DNA of 64,000 bases from Algicoccus sp048820935 (GCF_048820935.1 NZ_JBMERD010000011.1:36601-100600); one strand, 5' to 3'; shown: positions 33,780-43,655, counted from the first letter of the stretch. Notes: generated by a model not told the origin, from the letters alone. Numbers and translations are program-made.

Positions 33780-35084
33780 ATGTCCCCACAAAACGCTCCG
33801 TCTACACCGCCGACCCCTGCTGGTCAGCCATTTTTTCATTTTGATCAGAATCGTCTCTTTGTCGAGTCTATCGAGCTTGAAACGCTTGCCAAACAGTATG
33901 GCACGCCGCTTTATGTCTATTCACGAGCCGCGATTGAACATGCCTGGCAGTCTTACGCACGCGCCATCGAATCACGCAAAGCCTTAATCTGCTATGGCAT
34001 GAAAGCCAATTCAAACCTAGCCATTTTGCAGCTTTTTGCCAAACTGGGTAGTGGCTTTGATATTGTTTCCGGTGGCGAGCTCGCCAGAGTATTGAAAGCA
34101 GGCGGCGATCCCTCAAAAGTCGTATTTTCAGGGGTTGGCAAACAAATCTGGGAAATGGAAGCCGCCCTCAAGGCGGGTGTGAAATGCTTCAATGTTGAAT
34201 CCGTGGCTGAACTTAAACAGCTTTCTGAGGTTGCAACACGGTTAAATATCGTGGCACCTGTGTCATTACGCGTGAATCCGGATGTCGATCCACACACCCA
34301 CCCTTACATTTCGACCGGACTCAAAGAAAACAAATTTGGCATTGCCATTGAAGAGGCTGTGCAAACGTATCAATACGCCTCAGAGCTCCCCAACCTAAAC
34401 ATCACTGGACTCGACTGCCATATTGGTTCGCAAATCACTGAAATTTCTCCCTATCTAGATGCGCTGGATAAACTGATCATTCTCATCAAAGCATTGAGCA
34501 CGCAAGGTATCACGCTGCAGCATCTAGACATTGGGGGTGGCTTAGGTATTCGCTATCACGATGAAACACCGATAGACCCCGCAGATCTGATTAATACCGT
34601 CTTTGAACGTCTGACATCAAACGGACTGGGTGATCTTGAGTTGGTGATGGAGCCTGGTCGCTCATTAGTCGGCAATGCCGGGGTGCTCCTGACGCAAGTG
34701 ATTTTCTTGAAGCCCGCTGAACAGCGCTCATTTGCCATTGTCGATGCGGCGATGAATGACTTGATGCGCCCAGCATTGTACGAAGCATGGCATGGTGTAC
34801 TGCCTTTAAAACTCAACACGGGTGCTAAAGCACAGACTTGGGATGTGGTTGGGCCCATTTGCGAAAGCGCAGATTGGCTAGCCAAAGAACGAACGTTGGC
34901 CATCGAGCAGAACGACTACCTAGTCATCGAATCTACCGGTGCCTATAGCTTTGTGATGTCGGGGCAATACAACTCACGTACGCGCGCTGCTGAGATTCTG
35001 GTGGATGGTGATCAAGTGACGGTGATCCGTGAACGTGAAACGTTCGATGATCTCATTCGTGGTGAAAATCTGTTGGATCTCTGA
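33780..35084 (+). CDS. lysA: diaminopimelate decarboxylase
   Basis: LysA decarboxylates meso-diaminopimelate to L-lysine, the last step of lysine synthesis. The 434-residue PLP enzyme of the fold III family has the Schiff-base Lys in ICYGMKANSN (near residue 75), DIVSGGELARVLKAG, the conserved HIGSQ, GGGLGIRY binding the PLP phosphate, EPGRSLVGNAG, and GPICESADWL with the active-site Cys. I prefer ATG 33780 over the TTG three codons upstream. No dapF follows: the next gene is a convergent MFS transporter. Confidence 0.96.
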   Translation: MSPQNAPSTPPTPAGQPFFHFDQNRLFVESIELETLAKQYGTPLYVYSRAAIEHAWQSYARAIESRKALICYGMKANSNLAILQLFAKLGSGFDIVSGGELARVLKAGGDPSKVVFSGVGKQIWEMEAALKAGVKCFNVESVAELKQLSEVATRLNIVAPVSLRVNPDVDPHTHPYISTGLKENKFGIAIEEAVQTYQYASELPNLNITGLDCHIGSQITEISPYLDALDKLIILIKALSTQGITLQHLDIGGGLGIRYHDETPIDPADLINTVFERLTSNGLGDLELVMEPGRSLVGNAGVLLTQVIFLKPAEQRSFAIVDAAMNDLMRPALYEAWHGVLPLKLNTGAKAQTWDVVGPICESADWLAKERTLAIEQNDYLVIESTGAYSFVMSGQYNSRTRAAEILVDGDQVTVIRERETFDDLIRGENLLDL

Positions 35085-35090
35085 TCAAAA

Positions 35091-35126
35091 CCTTGCGACC
35101 GTCTCCATTCAAAACGACGGTCGCAA
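35091..35126 (-). terminator. putative terminator between lysA and the convergent MFS gene
   Basis: TTGCGACCGTC (35093-35103) and GACGGTCGCAA (35116-35126) form a perfect 11-bp stem with a 12-base loop. In the minus direction it is followed by GGTTTTGAT, a weak T-tract. It can also shield the lysA 3' end. Confidence 0.6.
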
Positions 35127-35164
35127 CTACCAACACGACCAAATCGTTTATTTCACACAGTCAT

Positions 35165-36376
35165 TTATTTCACACCTAGCCATGCCTGACGATAGCGGCG
35201 ACTCCAGAGCAACAAAACCGTTCCAATCATTGGGATAAACAACAAAGCATAGCTCACACCATAGCTACCAAAAACAGTGGCGGCCACACCGAACAAAGGC
35301 GGTCCAAACAACACGCCCATAAAGGTGAAGCCTAACGACCCACCCGTAGCCATCCCAGCCTTCCCTGGTGGCGCTTGACGGGCCACCTCAGCCAAATAGA
35401 CACCATTCCAGCCAATTGCTGTTGAGCCGATCACAATAAGAATCAAATAGAGCAGCCAGTGCACTGAATTTTCAGTTAGTAAGGCCAAGCCGATTGCGGC
35501 ACTACCCAACAAGACGCCCACCACAATTAGCATCGCACCCGCACCAAACCATTTATCAGCGAGCCAGCCCCACAAAATCCGGCCACCGACACCGGCTGCT
35601 TGAGCAACCGTTAGCGCCACACCGGCTGCAATCAACGTCCAACCTAAATCCTCATATAAAAACGTTACGAGATAAGTCGTCACAGACAACTGGCAGACAG
35701 AGAATAAAAATGAGACAAACGCCAAAATACGAAGATTTTTGACAGAAACCACAAGACGCACCGGATCAATCAGGCTACGACGCAAAGACATTCTGGATTC
35801 AGGCGAACGGTCATCATCCAACTGACGGCGCAATGGACTCACCAACAGCAGCGTGGCCACGCACATGACCGCAACCACCACAAAAGCCATTTGCCAACCA
35901 ATCACGACTTCGAGACTGGGCACAATCATGCCCGCCATCATGCCGCCCACTGGCACACCGGTTTGTTTGATAGAAAACACCAAAGCCAGACGCTGGGGGG
36001 GAGTCGTTTTAATTAAAAGGTGAGAACTGGCGGGTGTGACAGGACCATAACCAAGTCCGATAAACAAGGCACCCAGTGCAATTGCCCACATATTAGGAAT
36101 CGCGCACAGCAGCAGCCCCACCGTGGTAAATCCCAGACAAATCTGGCTCACCCGCAAAGCACCTAGGCGAGTCACATAAGGTCCACCCATAATGCTGGAG
36201 GTCATTGCCGCCACGTAAACAAGCGCCACATAGGCACCCACATAGGCCGCTGAAGTGCCTGTCGATTGCGCCACAACAGGTGCTACAACAGGGAGTGTGA
36301 TCAAAGCCATGGCCACGAGAGCCTGAATGGTCAGCGTCGCAAAAAGTATTAAACCCGGGTATGGTTTCTTGCTCAC
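35165..36376 (-). CDS. MFS transporter
   Basis: A 403-residue major facilitator with 12 predicted membrane helices. Loop signatures include MGGPYVTRLGALRVSQ (between helices 2 and 3), PASSHLLIKTTPPQRLALVFSI cut across helices 4 and 5, and GWLADKWFGAG in the second half. The first half shows the conserved IKQTGVPVGGMMAG motif found in cyanate/oxalate-formate-like MFS branches. The substrate is unknown. It is convergent with lysA and lies 69 bases downstream of ccsB on the same strand. Confidence 0.8.
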   Translation of the reverse strand: MSKKPYPGLILFATLTIQALVAMALITLPVVAPVVAQSTGTSAAYVGAYVALVYVAAMTSSIMGGPYVTRLGALRVSQICLGFTTVGLLLCAIPNMWAIALGALFIGLGYGPVTPASSHLLIKTTPPQRLALVFSIKQTGVPVGGMMAGMIVPSLEVVIGWQMAFVVVAVMCVATLLLVSPLRRQLDDDRSPESRMSLRRSLIDPVRLVVSVKNLRILAFVSFLFSVCQLSVTTYLVTFLYEDLGWTLIAAGVALTVAQAAGVGGRILWGWLADKWFGAGAMLIVVGVLLGSAAIGLALLTENSVHWLLYLILIVIGSTAIGWNGVYLAEVARQAPPGKAGMATGGSLGFTFMGVLFGPPLFGVAATVFGSYGVSYALLFIPMIGTVLLLWSRRYRQAWLGVK

Positions 36377-36445
36377 AGGAGTCGGAGTCCATCGCTTAGT
36401 TAAAGAATGACAGCGAGGCTCTCCAACTCAGTCTGTCGACTCAGA

Positions 36446-37786
36446 TTAAAGCTCGCCGTAGGAATGCAAACCTGACAGGAACATGTTGACCCCAAGAAAT
36501 GCAAATCCGGTAATCAACAAGCCCACCAATGCCCAGTAAGCAGCCATCGTGCCTCGTAATCCTTTCATCAGTCGCAAATGCAACCATGCCGCGTAGTTTA
36601 ACCAGACGATTAGCGCCCAGGTTTCTTTCGGATCCCATTGCCAGTAAGCACCCCAAGCATCTGCCGCCCAAAGCGCACCCAGCACGGTTGCAACCGTAAA
36701 GAATGCAAATCCAATCGCGATGGCACGATACATAATATCGTCAAGAACTTCTAAAGAAGGCAACTGACGAGCGATCGGTGCACGAAACGCGAGAATCAAC
36801 CCCACCAAGACCATGCCTACGCCAAAGTAAATCATCCAAGTCGCAGAAAGCTCACTTGTACGAAACACCATGGGCTCAACGGCCAACAGCACCCCTAAAA
36901 TGAACAAAGGCAACAATTTAAGCCAAGAACGCGTTTGTGCGTTTTGCTTCACAAGATACGCAAACCCGACCATGGCTGCCAACGAAAAAGTGCCATAGCC
37001 GATAAAGTTTGCAGGGACATGCAGCTTCATCCACCAACTCTTGAGTGCTGGCACCAGCGGCTGGATTTCATGGGCACCCCGAGAAATGGAATACCACATC
37101 AAAAACACAACCGTAGAGCTCACCACAAGCATCACAAATCCACCGAGTGAACGGGTGTTGTAACGCTTTTCGTAATAGAGATAAAACAAGGCTGTGATGA
37201 GTGCAAACAAGACGAAGACTTCGTACAGATTGCTCACAGGGATGTGCCCCAAATCCGATCCCATCAAGTGGCCTTCATACCAGCGCACAAGCAATCCGAC
37301 CACACCTGCGTAGACACCGACCCAAGTTAGCGTCGTACCAAGCCAAGCGGCTGTCGGACTAAACAAACCAATCCAGTAACAAATTGTGGCCAGCAAAAAC
37401 AGCACACACATCCACAGAATCGCTGATTGTGAAGACAGCAGGTATTGCAACCAAAACACCTGTTCCGACCGTGCGTTATCGCCTTGATACAACGATATAG
37501 CCACCAGTGCGAGTGCACCACTAATCACCATTAACCAGCGCAGCGGACGCCAAAGCCATCCCATCCAGACCAGCATAGGCACCGTAGCAATCAGAATGCC
37601 TTTTTCATAGACATCCATAGATTGTGCATATTCAGTCAACGCATACCAAGCACCAACTGACAACAAGATAAAAAATAGAAGATCTGTCCAGTCAGCACGG
37701 CCACGCAACATACGACCATCACCCGATTCCACCAGATCTTTCCAGGCGGTGTCTTCCATCACGGCTGAATTTTGTGACATGTTCAA
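36446..37786 (-). CDS. ccsB: cytochrome c biogenesis protein CcsB (system II, CcsA/ResC-type)
   Basis: A 446-residue polytopic membrane protein, one half of the system II cytochrome c synthetase that moves haem across the membrane and ligates it to apocytochromes. The tryptophan-rich WWD-type haem-handling motif appears as WGAYWQWDPKETWALIVWL near residue 385, with conserved His residues in helices either side. It overlaps resB by 4 bases, and together they form the functional ResBC complex. Gene naming varies (CcsA, CcsB, ResC); I mean the CcsA/ResC-type subunit. Confidence 0.93.
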   Translation of the reverse strand: MNMSQNSAVMEDTAWKDLVESGDGRMLRGRADWTDLLFFILLSVGAWYALTEYAQSMDVYEKGILIATVPMLVWMGWLWRPLRWLMVISGALALVAISLYQGDNARSEQVFWLQYLLSSQSAILWMCVLFLLATICYWIGLFSPTAAWLGTTLTWVGVYAGVVGLLVRWYEGHLMGSDLGHIPVSNLYEVFVLFALITALFYLYYEKRYNTRSLGGFVMLVVSSTVVFLMWYSISRGAHEIQPLVPALKSWWMKLHVPANFIGYGTFSLAAMVGFAYLVKQNAQTRSWLKLLPLFILGVLLAVEPMVFRTSELSATWMIYFGVGMVLVGLILAFRAPIARQLPSLEVLDDIMYRAIAIGFAFFTVATVLGALWAADAWGAYWQWDPKETWALIVWLNYAAWLHLRLMKGLRGTMAAYWALVGLLITGFAFLGVNMFLSGLHSYGEL

Positions 37787-39864
37787 ATCTCCTTTTGATT
37801 CAAACGACTCATCGCTTGCTTGAATCGCTCAAACTCACGATTGAAATCTAACGTTCTTTTTTGGGATGTCATGGCCGCCAAAATCTTTGTGTCTGATTGG
37901 CCTTCGTCTTGACTCAGCCAGACCCAGATACGGCGGTCTCTGACATAAAACATGGCAAACACGCCCAAAATTAATAGTAAACATCCAATGTATACCGTGA
38001 TCATGCCGGGCGCTCGTGAAACTTGAAAAACACTGGCTTGAACATGTTCAAACGACTTCATATTCACGAGCACCGGTGACGGATACATCGTCAAATCAGA
38101 CAAGGCTCCCACTGCCAGTTGCGTCCACTGCACGCTTTCTGGTGTCGTCATATCGATGGGTTCAAGCCGCATTTGCTCACGAACTATCTCACGCAATGAC
38201 GACATGGAAGATCCCAATAAACGGATCACCGCATCAACGGCTACTGGCAACTCCTCAGGCGAGACGCTTTGCTCTAAAAACTGCGACAACTGTTGCAAAC
38301 CACCATTGGCAAACGTATCGAGTGTACGTTTTGCGGACGTTTCAAGGGCTTTTTGGTCGGGTCCTGCATTGGCATGTGCCTGTGCAAAGCGTTGCGCCGC
38401 AAAGAGTCGCAAAGCCGGATTGGCCAATGCGGATCTCAGCTCTAGGAATTCCTTCATGGAAAAATCATCATCGACCGGCAATCTTAAGAAGCTGAATTGT
38501 CCGCTACCGTCCGTATCAACACCCAATAGAAACACCGTAAGGTCTTCGAGTGTCACAGGCACCATGTAATTGTGAAACAGAATCGACTGGCCACTATTAT
38601 CCGTGATCGTGTATTCCACGCTTGGACCAATATTGCGTAAATTCTTGTTGCGACTCAATCCTGCACTGCCAGTGACTTCAGCCACATGCTCCATCAAGGC
38701 TTTAGGTTGCGGCACACCCGAAGTCATATCTTCCACGTTGATGGGACGTAACGCGGTCACCTCTAAACGTAACTTTTGATTGTCGGTTGTGGTCAATTCC
38801 AATTGTTCGCCGATACGACGACGCGTGTCCAATGGTTTGTTACCCACGCCACTTAATGGATAAATGGCTAAATCGACTGTACTGCCACCATCATCAAAAC
38901 TGGACTGATAAACCGTCACACCACGATAGCGTAAGGGCTCATTGACTTCAATCAGCTGTTCAAATGTTTCGTTCGTTTCCAGATCACGAACGATCACTTC
39001 ACTCGCAAACCGACTAGGCATCCCAGTGGAGTAATAATCAACAATAAACTTTTTCAGCTCAATTTCAAACGGCAAGGGCTGTACCAGCGCCCCTTCATCT
39101 ACGTTCACAATGGCGTTGGAACGACTGGCCCCTTCAGGAATCAGCAAATTACTACGAAAACTGGGGTTATCTACGGAGAGACGGCCAGACGCTGGTACAT
39201 CTGACACCGACATGTTTTCTAGAATAGGGGTTTTTCCATAGAGCCAGACCTGCAATCGCACAGGCAGCTCACTATCTAGTAGCCCACCAATACAAATGAT
39301 CACAATCGCAGCGTGCGCAAAAATATAACCTAGTCGATTGCCTGAACCTTTTTTGGCCGCAATCAGCACACCATTTTCTTCCCGCCGCTCTTTAAATCGA
39401 TAGCCCTGACTTTTAAGCCATTTTTCGATATTCGTCTCACAGGAAGCGATGTCTTGCGACGTTTCCAACTCAAAACGATGTCGGAAGGCACGGAGTGATG
39501 AGCCACGCACATGCTCACGAAATGTGCGCATATCGCGCAGCATCTTGGGTGTGTTTCGAATCAGACAGATGGTGGTTGATACCACCAGAAATGCCATAAT
39601 GACCAAGAACCAGGTACTGTTATAAATCGACCAAACATCGAATTTAGACAGAACCTCGTACCAGAACAGTCCAAACTGATCAATGTAAACAGTCTGCCCC
39701 ATGTTTTGAGGCAATACCGTTCCCACCACGCTGGCGATACAAATGATCATCAGCAAGTAAATGGCAAACCGCATCGATCCCAGCAATTCAAAAAGGGACG
39801 ACCACGTTAGTCGGCGTCGCGGGCGCACTGCACGTCGCGGCTTAGCGGAAGCTACATCTGTCAC
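37783..39864 (-). CDS. resB: cytochrome c biogenesis protein ResB (Ccs1)
   Basis: A 693-residue ResB-family protein. Three N-terminal membrane segments (FAIYLLMIICIASVVGTVLP, the FLVIMAFLVVSTTICLI segment, and the AHAAIVIICIGGLL helix at about residues 195-210) precede a large periplasmic domain, with a fourth segment near the C-terminus (MITVYIGCLLLILGVFAMF). ResB chaperones apocytochrome c for the haem-delivering CcsB partner. It is the first gene of resB-ccsB and lies downstream of cytochrome c4, whose maturation needs this machinery; two terminator-like hairpins separate them. Confidence 0.93.
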   Translation of the reverse strand: MTDVASAKPRRAVRPRRRLTWSSLFELLGSMRFAIYLLMIICIASVVGTVLPQNMGQTVYIDQFGLFWYEVLSKFDVWSIYNSTWFLVIMAFLVVSTTICLIRNTPKMLRDMRTFREHVRGSSLRAFRHRFELETSQDIASCETNIEKWLKSQGYRFKERREENGVLIAAKKGSGNRLGYIFAHAAIVIICIGGLLDSELPVRLQVWLYGKTPILENMSVSDVPASGRLSVDNPSFRSNLLIPEGASRSNAIVNVDEGALVQPLPFEIELKKFIVDYYSTGMPSRFASEVIVRDLETNETFEQLIEVNEPLRYRGVTVYQSSFDDGGSTVDLAIYPLSGVGNKPLDTRRRIGEQLELTTTDNQKLRLEVTALRPINVEDMTSGVPQPKALMEHVAEVTGSAGLSRNKNLRNIGPSVEYTITDNSGQSILFHNYMVPVTLEDLTVFLLGVDTDGSGQFSFLRLPVDDDFSMKEFLELRSALANPALRLFAAQRFAQAHANAGPDQKALETSAKRTLDTFANGGLQQLSQFLEQSVSPEELPVAVDAVIRLLGSSMSSLREIVREQMRLEPIDMTTPESVQWTQLAVGALSDLTMYPSPVLVNMKSFEHVQASVFQVSRAPGMITVYIGCLLLILGVFAMFYVRDRRIWVWLSQDEGQSDTKILAAMTSQKRTLDFNREFERFKQAMSRLNQKEI

Positions 39865-39885
39865 GCAAATAATCTCTTATCTGGA

Positions 39886-39922
39886 GTTGCAAAAATTCGG
39901 GGCACACGGATGCCCCGAATTT
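39886..39922 (-). terminator. intrinsic terminator (second of a tandem pair) after the cytochrome c4 gene
   Basis: A perfect 12-bp stem AAATTCGGGGCA / TGCCCCGAATTT around a 6-base loop. In the minus direction it is followed by further T residues (ATTTTTGC), as expected for termination of transcripts from the cytochrome c4 gene before resB. Confidence 0.8.
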
Positions 39923-39937
39923 AGACCAGACCGATCG

Positions 39938-39974
39938 AAAAAGGTTCAGTAGACCTACTATAAGGTCAACTGAA
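39938..39974 (-). terminator. intrinsic terminator (first of a tandem pair) after the cytochrome c4 gene
   Basis: TTCAGT-A-GACCT and AGGTC-A-ACTGAA (39945-39974) form an 11-bp stem with one A-A mismatch and a 6-base loop. In the minus direction it is followed by CCTTTTT. It starts about 20 bases after the cytochrome c4 stop codon. Confidence 0.75.
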
Positions 39975-39994
39975 TCCTGTTATATGCGCTTAGA

Positions 39995-40705
39995 TTAGCG
40001 CAATCCTGCCGCGTAATCTGAAACTGCTTTGATCTCAGCATCAGACAGGCGTGCAGCGATGTCGGTCATCATTTCATTGTTGTTGCGATAGCCTGCACGG
40101 AACAACTCAAGTTGCTGCTCCAAGTAAGATGCAAACTGACCACCTAAACGTGGGTACTCGCCAGGAATGCCAGCACCATTTGCCAAGTGACAGGCTGCAC
40201 AGGCGGGCACATTCTTAGATGCAATCCCACCACGCCAGATTTGCTGTCCCTGACTAACCAGATCTTCATCGCTTGCAGATGAAGGGGATGTCAGAGGTTG
40301 TTCCGCCAGATACAACGAAACATTTTGCATATCTTCATCAGTCAAAGGCATGACCATGGCAGACATCACGGCAGGATTACCGCCTACACCTAAACGCAGA
40401 GCGACATCCGACCCGGCTTTGGGCTGGAATTCAGTCAACTGCTTATAAATGTACTCATGCGGCTGTGCAGCCAGATTCGGGTTTTCTGGCAACACACTGT
40501 TTCCAGCGGCGCCATGACAGCTCGAACAGGCCACGATGCCACGCGTCAGATCGCCTTCATTAAAAAGACGCTCACCCGCTTTCGCATCAGGCATTGCGGG
40601 ACCTTTTGGTACATCGGCCGCATGAACGGCAGACACACTCATCAACAGCCCACTGGTTAACGTAACGCTGGCGATTTTTGCCGCCCAAGACAACACTAGC
40701 TTCAT
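39995..40705 (-). CDS. cytochrome c4 (dihaem class I cytochrome)
   Basis: A 236-residue exported dihaem cytochrome that carries electrons in the periplasm, typically from the bc1 complex to terminal oxidases. The signal peptide ends near VHAAD. Two CxxCH haem sites are present: CSSCHGAAGN (near residue 61) and CAACHLANG (near 170), each followed by a distal Met region (VMPLTDEDMQN, MMTDIAARLSD). The internal duplication and repeated P-x-L-x-x-Q/G-Q motifs (NPNLAAQPHEYI, YPRLGGQFASYL) are characteristic of c4. It is divergent from engB and upstream of resB-ccsB. Confidence 0.93.
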   Translation of the reverse strand: MKLVLSWAAKIASVTLTSGLLMSVSAVHAADVPKGPAMPDAKAGERLFNEGDLTRGIVACSSCHGAAGNSVLPENPNLAAQPHEYIYKQLTEFQPKAGSDVALRLGVGGNPAVMSAMVMPLTDEDMQNVSLYLAEQPLTSPSSASDEDLVSQGQQIWRGGIASKNVPACAACHLANGAGIPGEYPRLGGQFASYLEQQLELFRAGYRNNNEMMTDIAARLSDAEIKAVSDYAAGLR

Positions 40706-40783
40706 AATTTAGGACCTCGAAGGGATTCGGTACCTTTATCAAACCCGTGAATTATACAATAGGGAAATCAAGATACCGGAAGA

Positions 40784-41413
40784 ATGACTGTGTCCATACT
40801 ACATCGAGCTACATTTGCCATTTCAGCAGCACGTCTGGACCAACTGCCACCACCCGGCGCGCCAGAGGTCTGTTTTGTGGGTCGGTCCAATGTTGGCAAA
40901 TCTAGTGCCATCAATGTTCTGACCAACCAACGCCGTCTGGCTTTCTCCAGCAAAACTCCAGGCCGCACCCGTTTAATCAACATGTTCTCATTACCAGACC
41001 CCTTAGATCAAGAGGGTAGCCTAGGATACCTTGTTGACCTGCCAGGCTATGGTTACGCTGCTGTTGACCGTAAAACACGGGAAGAGTGGGCAGACGTCTT
41101 AGGTGATTACCTAAGTCAACGCACCTCGCTCGCGGGTATTGTATTACTGATTGACATCCGACGTGGTGTCACAGAGCTTGACCTGCGATTGGCCAATTGG
41201 ATCGCACCGACTGGCAAAGGCGTCTTGGTGCTACTGACCAAGGCCGATAAATTACCATTCGGTCAACGTAAGAACGCTGTTTTTGCAGTTCGTAAGCAAC
41301 TTGCTGAGATTGGCGACCTCATCGCTGTGCCTTTTTCTGCCACTGCACGCCTTGGCATTGAAGAAGCCACACTTCATATTGAAAACTGGATTTCTCCCCA
41401 GAGGGTTTTATGA
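40784..41413 (+). CDS. engB: ribosome biogenesis GTP-binding protein YihA/EngB
   Basis: A 209-residue essential GTPase involved in late assembly of the 50S subunit. The GTPase motifs are clear: G1 GRSNVGKSSAINVL (residues about 33-46), G2 in KTPGRTRLIN, G3 DLPGYGYA near residue 88 and G4 LLTKADKL near 145. The start ATG at 40784 is preceded by CCGGAAGA. Its stop overlaps the hemB start by 4 bases. It is divergent from the cytochrome c4 gene; the engB-hemB-dsbD neighbourhood is typical for Burkholderiales. Confidence 0.96.
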   Translation: MTVSILHRATFAISAARLDQLPPPGAPEVCFVGRSNVGKSSAINVLTNQRRLAFSSKTPGRTRLINMFSLPDPLDQEGSLGYLVDLPGYGYAAVDRKTREEWADVLGDYLSQRTSLAGIVLLIDIRRGVTELDLRLANWIAPTGKGVLVLLTKADKLPFGQRKNAVFAVRKQLAEIGDLIAVPFSATARLGIEEATLHIENWISPQRVL

Positions 41414-42432
41414 CAAACTTTACTTTTCAGAATGCCGAGTTCCCCACTTACCGAGCTCGCAGACTACGTCGAGACGACTTCACGCGCCGTCTTGTGCGTG
41501 AACACACCCTAACTGTGAATGACTTCATTTATCCAGTGTTTGTGATTGAAGGATCGGGCATCGTCACACCCGTGCCGTCCATGCCAGGTGTCAACCGTTA
41601 CTCCATTGATGAATTACTGAAAGTCGCCGGTGAATGTGTCACACTCGGTATTCCTGTGATTGCCTTGTTCCCAGTCATTGATGCATCGCTTAAAGATCCT
41701 GAAGGCCTAGAGTCAACCAACCCTCAAGGACTCATTCCACGTGCGATTCGTGCCATCAAGGATGCTTATCCCGATTTGGGTGTTCTGACCGATGTGGCCC
41801 TCGATCCATACACCAGCCATGGTCAGGACGGCGTTATCGACTCTGAAGGTTATGTGATCAACGACATCACTCTCGACATTCTGACACGTCAAGCGCATGC
41901 TCAAGCTGAAGCAGGCGTCGACATCGTCGCTCCTAGTGACATGATGGATGGGCGCGTTGGCTCGATACGCCAGATGCTGGAAACCAATCAATTCCATCAC
42001 ACACGCATCATGGCCTACTCGGCTAAATATGCCAGCGCATTCTACGGACCCTTTCGCGATGCCGTCGGCTCAGCCAGTAATCTGGGGCGCTCCGACAAAA
42101 TGAGCTACCAAATGGATCCTGCCAATATTGATGAAGCCCTGCGCGAAGTGGCTTCCGATCTGCAGGAAGGTGCTGACATGGTGATGGTCAAACCCGGTAT
42201 GCCGTATCTGGATGTCGTACGGCGCGTCAAAGATACCTTCCGTGTGCCAACCTTCGCCTATCAAGTCAGCGGTGAGTATGCAATGCTCAAAGCGGCAGCT
42301 GCCAATGGTTGGTTAGATCACGATCGAGTCGTGATGGAATCCCTGCTGGGCTTTAAGCGCGCCGGTGCAGACGGTATTCTGACCTACTTTGCGGTTGAAG
42401 CTGCACGACTTCTGCAAAAACAGCCTGCATAA
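41410..42432 (+). CDS. hemB: delta-aminolevulinic acid dehydratase (porphobilinogen synthase)
   Basis: HemB condenses two 5-aminolevulinates to porphobilinogen in haem synthesis. The 340-residue protein has the two Schiff-base lysines in AYSAKYASAFYGPFRDA (near residue 203) and DMVMVKPGMPYLDV (near 259). The metal-site region reads DVALDPYTSHGQDG, without the cysteine triad of zinc enzymes, so it belongs to the Asp-rich magnesium-responsive class usual in many proteobacteria. It is translationally coupled to engB by a 4-base overlap; haem supply is a plausible link to the cytochrome genes nearby. Confidence 0.97.
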   Translation: MTNFTFQNAEFPTYRARRLRRDDFTRRLVREHTLTVNDFIYPVFVIEGSGIVTPVPSMPGVNRYSIDELLKVAGECVTLGIPVIALFPVIDASLKDPEGLESTNPQGLIPRAIRAIKDAYPDLGVLTDVALDPYTSHGQDGVIDSEGYVINDITLDILTRQAHAQAEAGVDIVAPSDMMDGRVGSIRQMLETNQFHHTRIMAYSAKYASAFYGPFRDAVGSASNLGRSDKMSYQMDPANIDEALREVASDLQEGADMVMVKPGMPYLDVVRRVKDTFRVPTFAYQVSGEYAMLKAAAANGWLDHDRVVMESLLGFKRAGADGILTYFAVEAARLLQKQPA

Positions 42433-42443
42433 GTCATTGCACT

Positions 42444-43655
42444 TTACTCTGTACTTTGCAGACGATGATGTTGTGCCAGTCGTTTTGCAAAGTACAGTGC
42501 CAAAACTGGCATCAGGACCGCACCCGCCAAAATAACCCACACCACACCAAAGTGATCCACTACAGTGCCGCCCAAGGACACACCGATCGCATGTCCAGCA
42601 AAGAGACACGATGCGAAGAGAGACACTGCCGTTCCACGCACTTTAGGCACCATCTGCGTCGCATTCGTTTGCAATACAGCGTGAACTAAATAGTAAGCAA
42701 ATCCACAGCACAAGCTCGCAAAAATGGCACTCCACCAGATGGGACCGAGCACATACACGGCATAACCTAATCCTATCAGCCAACCACCTGCTCGAACCAT
42801 ACGCACTTCACCCAACGTACCAATCAACCATCTGGCCCGTGCGACATAAAGCAATGAGCCTATGCCAAACAGAGCCGTCACAAGGCCAGCTGCCATCGAG
42901 GTAATCTCATGGCGAAACTGCAGATAGGTGGGCACATAAGACATCACACCAAAAACTAGTGCGCCTTCCAGCAATACCACTAACAACATAATGCGCGCCC
43001 AAGGCACACGGACAACTTGTCTGATCGGTCCAATCAACTGAAAGCCACTTGAGCCTGGTGGTGATTCTGGAACTTTTTTACGGTTGACCAGTAACAATCC
43101 ACCAATCAAAATGTAAACCGTGGACAACACCCAAAAACTCGCTCGCCATCCGAACCAATCGGTTAATGTTCCACCCACCACCAAACCCATATTGATACCC
43201 ATAATGGTCCCAATCATGAATTTGGCTAACGTCGCTTGACGCTGCTCATAAGGGACATGATCTCCGATCCAGGCCATCGACAACGGAATAATCGCTGCTG
43301 CGGTTGCGCCAGATAGAAATCGTCCGAAAACTATCATTTCAAACTGTTCAGCGAACAAAATCAGAATATTGCCACCTGCACAAGCGAGTGTTGCCCATGC
43401 CAAGGTTTTGTATTTACCAAATCGATCGCCAACCGGGCCATACAAAAACTGCAACAATCCATAGGCTAGTGCAAAGACTTTCACCACGTCCGCAGCCTGA
43501 CCCGTCGTGACAGAAAACTCTTGCGAGAGTACTGGTAAAGCGGGATCGAGAACCCTCTGCGCACTCGTACTCGCAAAGGCCGCTAGAGACAATAAGAAAA
43601 TGGTTCGGGAGATTTGAGTCTGTTCAGAACGTTGTTCAGAGGCATCAACATTCAT
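42444..43655 (-). CDS. MFS transporter (paralogue 2 of a tandem pair)
   Basis: A 403-residue 12-helix major facilitator. Key stretches are PALPVLSQEFSVTTGQAADVV, YGPVGDRFGKYKTLAWATLA (loop 2-3), the AWIGDHVPYEQRQATLAKFMIG segment and YVPTYLQFRHEITSMAAGLV. It is strongly similar along its length to the product of the gene immediately upstream (43652-44842), overlapping it by 4 bases. The substrate is unknown; the group is usually annotated as a sugar or drug efflux MFS. It converges on hemB with a 11-base gap. Confidence 0.82.
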   Translation of the reverse strand: MNVDASEQRSEQTQISRTIFLLSLAAFASTSAQRVLDPALPVLSQEFSVTTGQAADVVKVFALAYGLLQFLYGPVGDRFGKYKTLAWATLACAGGNILILFAEQFEMIVFGRFLSGATAAAIIPLSMAWIGDHVPYEQRQATLAKFMIGTIMGINMGLVVGGTLTDWFGWRASFWVLSTVYILIGGLLLVNRKKVPESPPGSSGFQLIGPIRQVVRVPWARIMLLVVLLEGALVFGVMSYVPTYLQFRHEITSMAAGLVTALFGIGSLLYVARARWLIGTLGEVRMVRAGGWLIGLGYAVYVLGPIWWSAIFASLCCGFAYYLVHAVLQTNATQMVPKVRGTAVSLFASCLFAGHAIGVSLGGTVVDHFGVVWVILAGAVLMPVLALYFAKRLAQHHRLQSTE

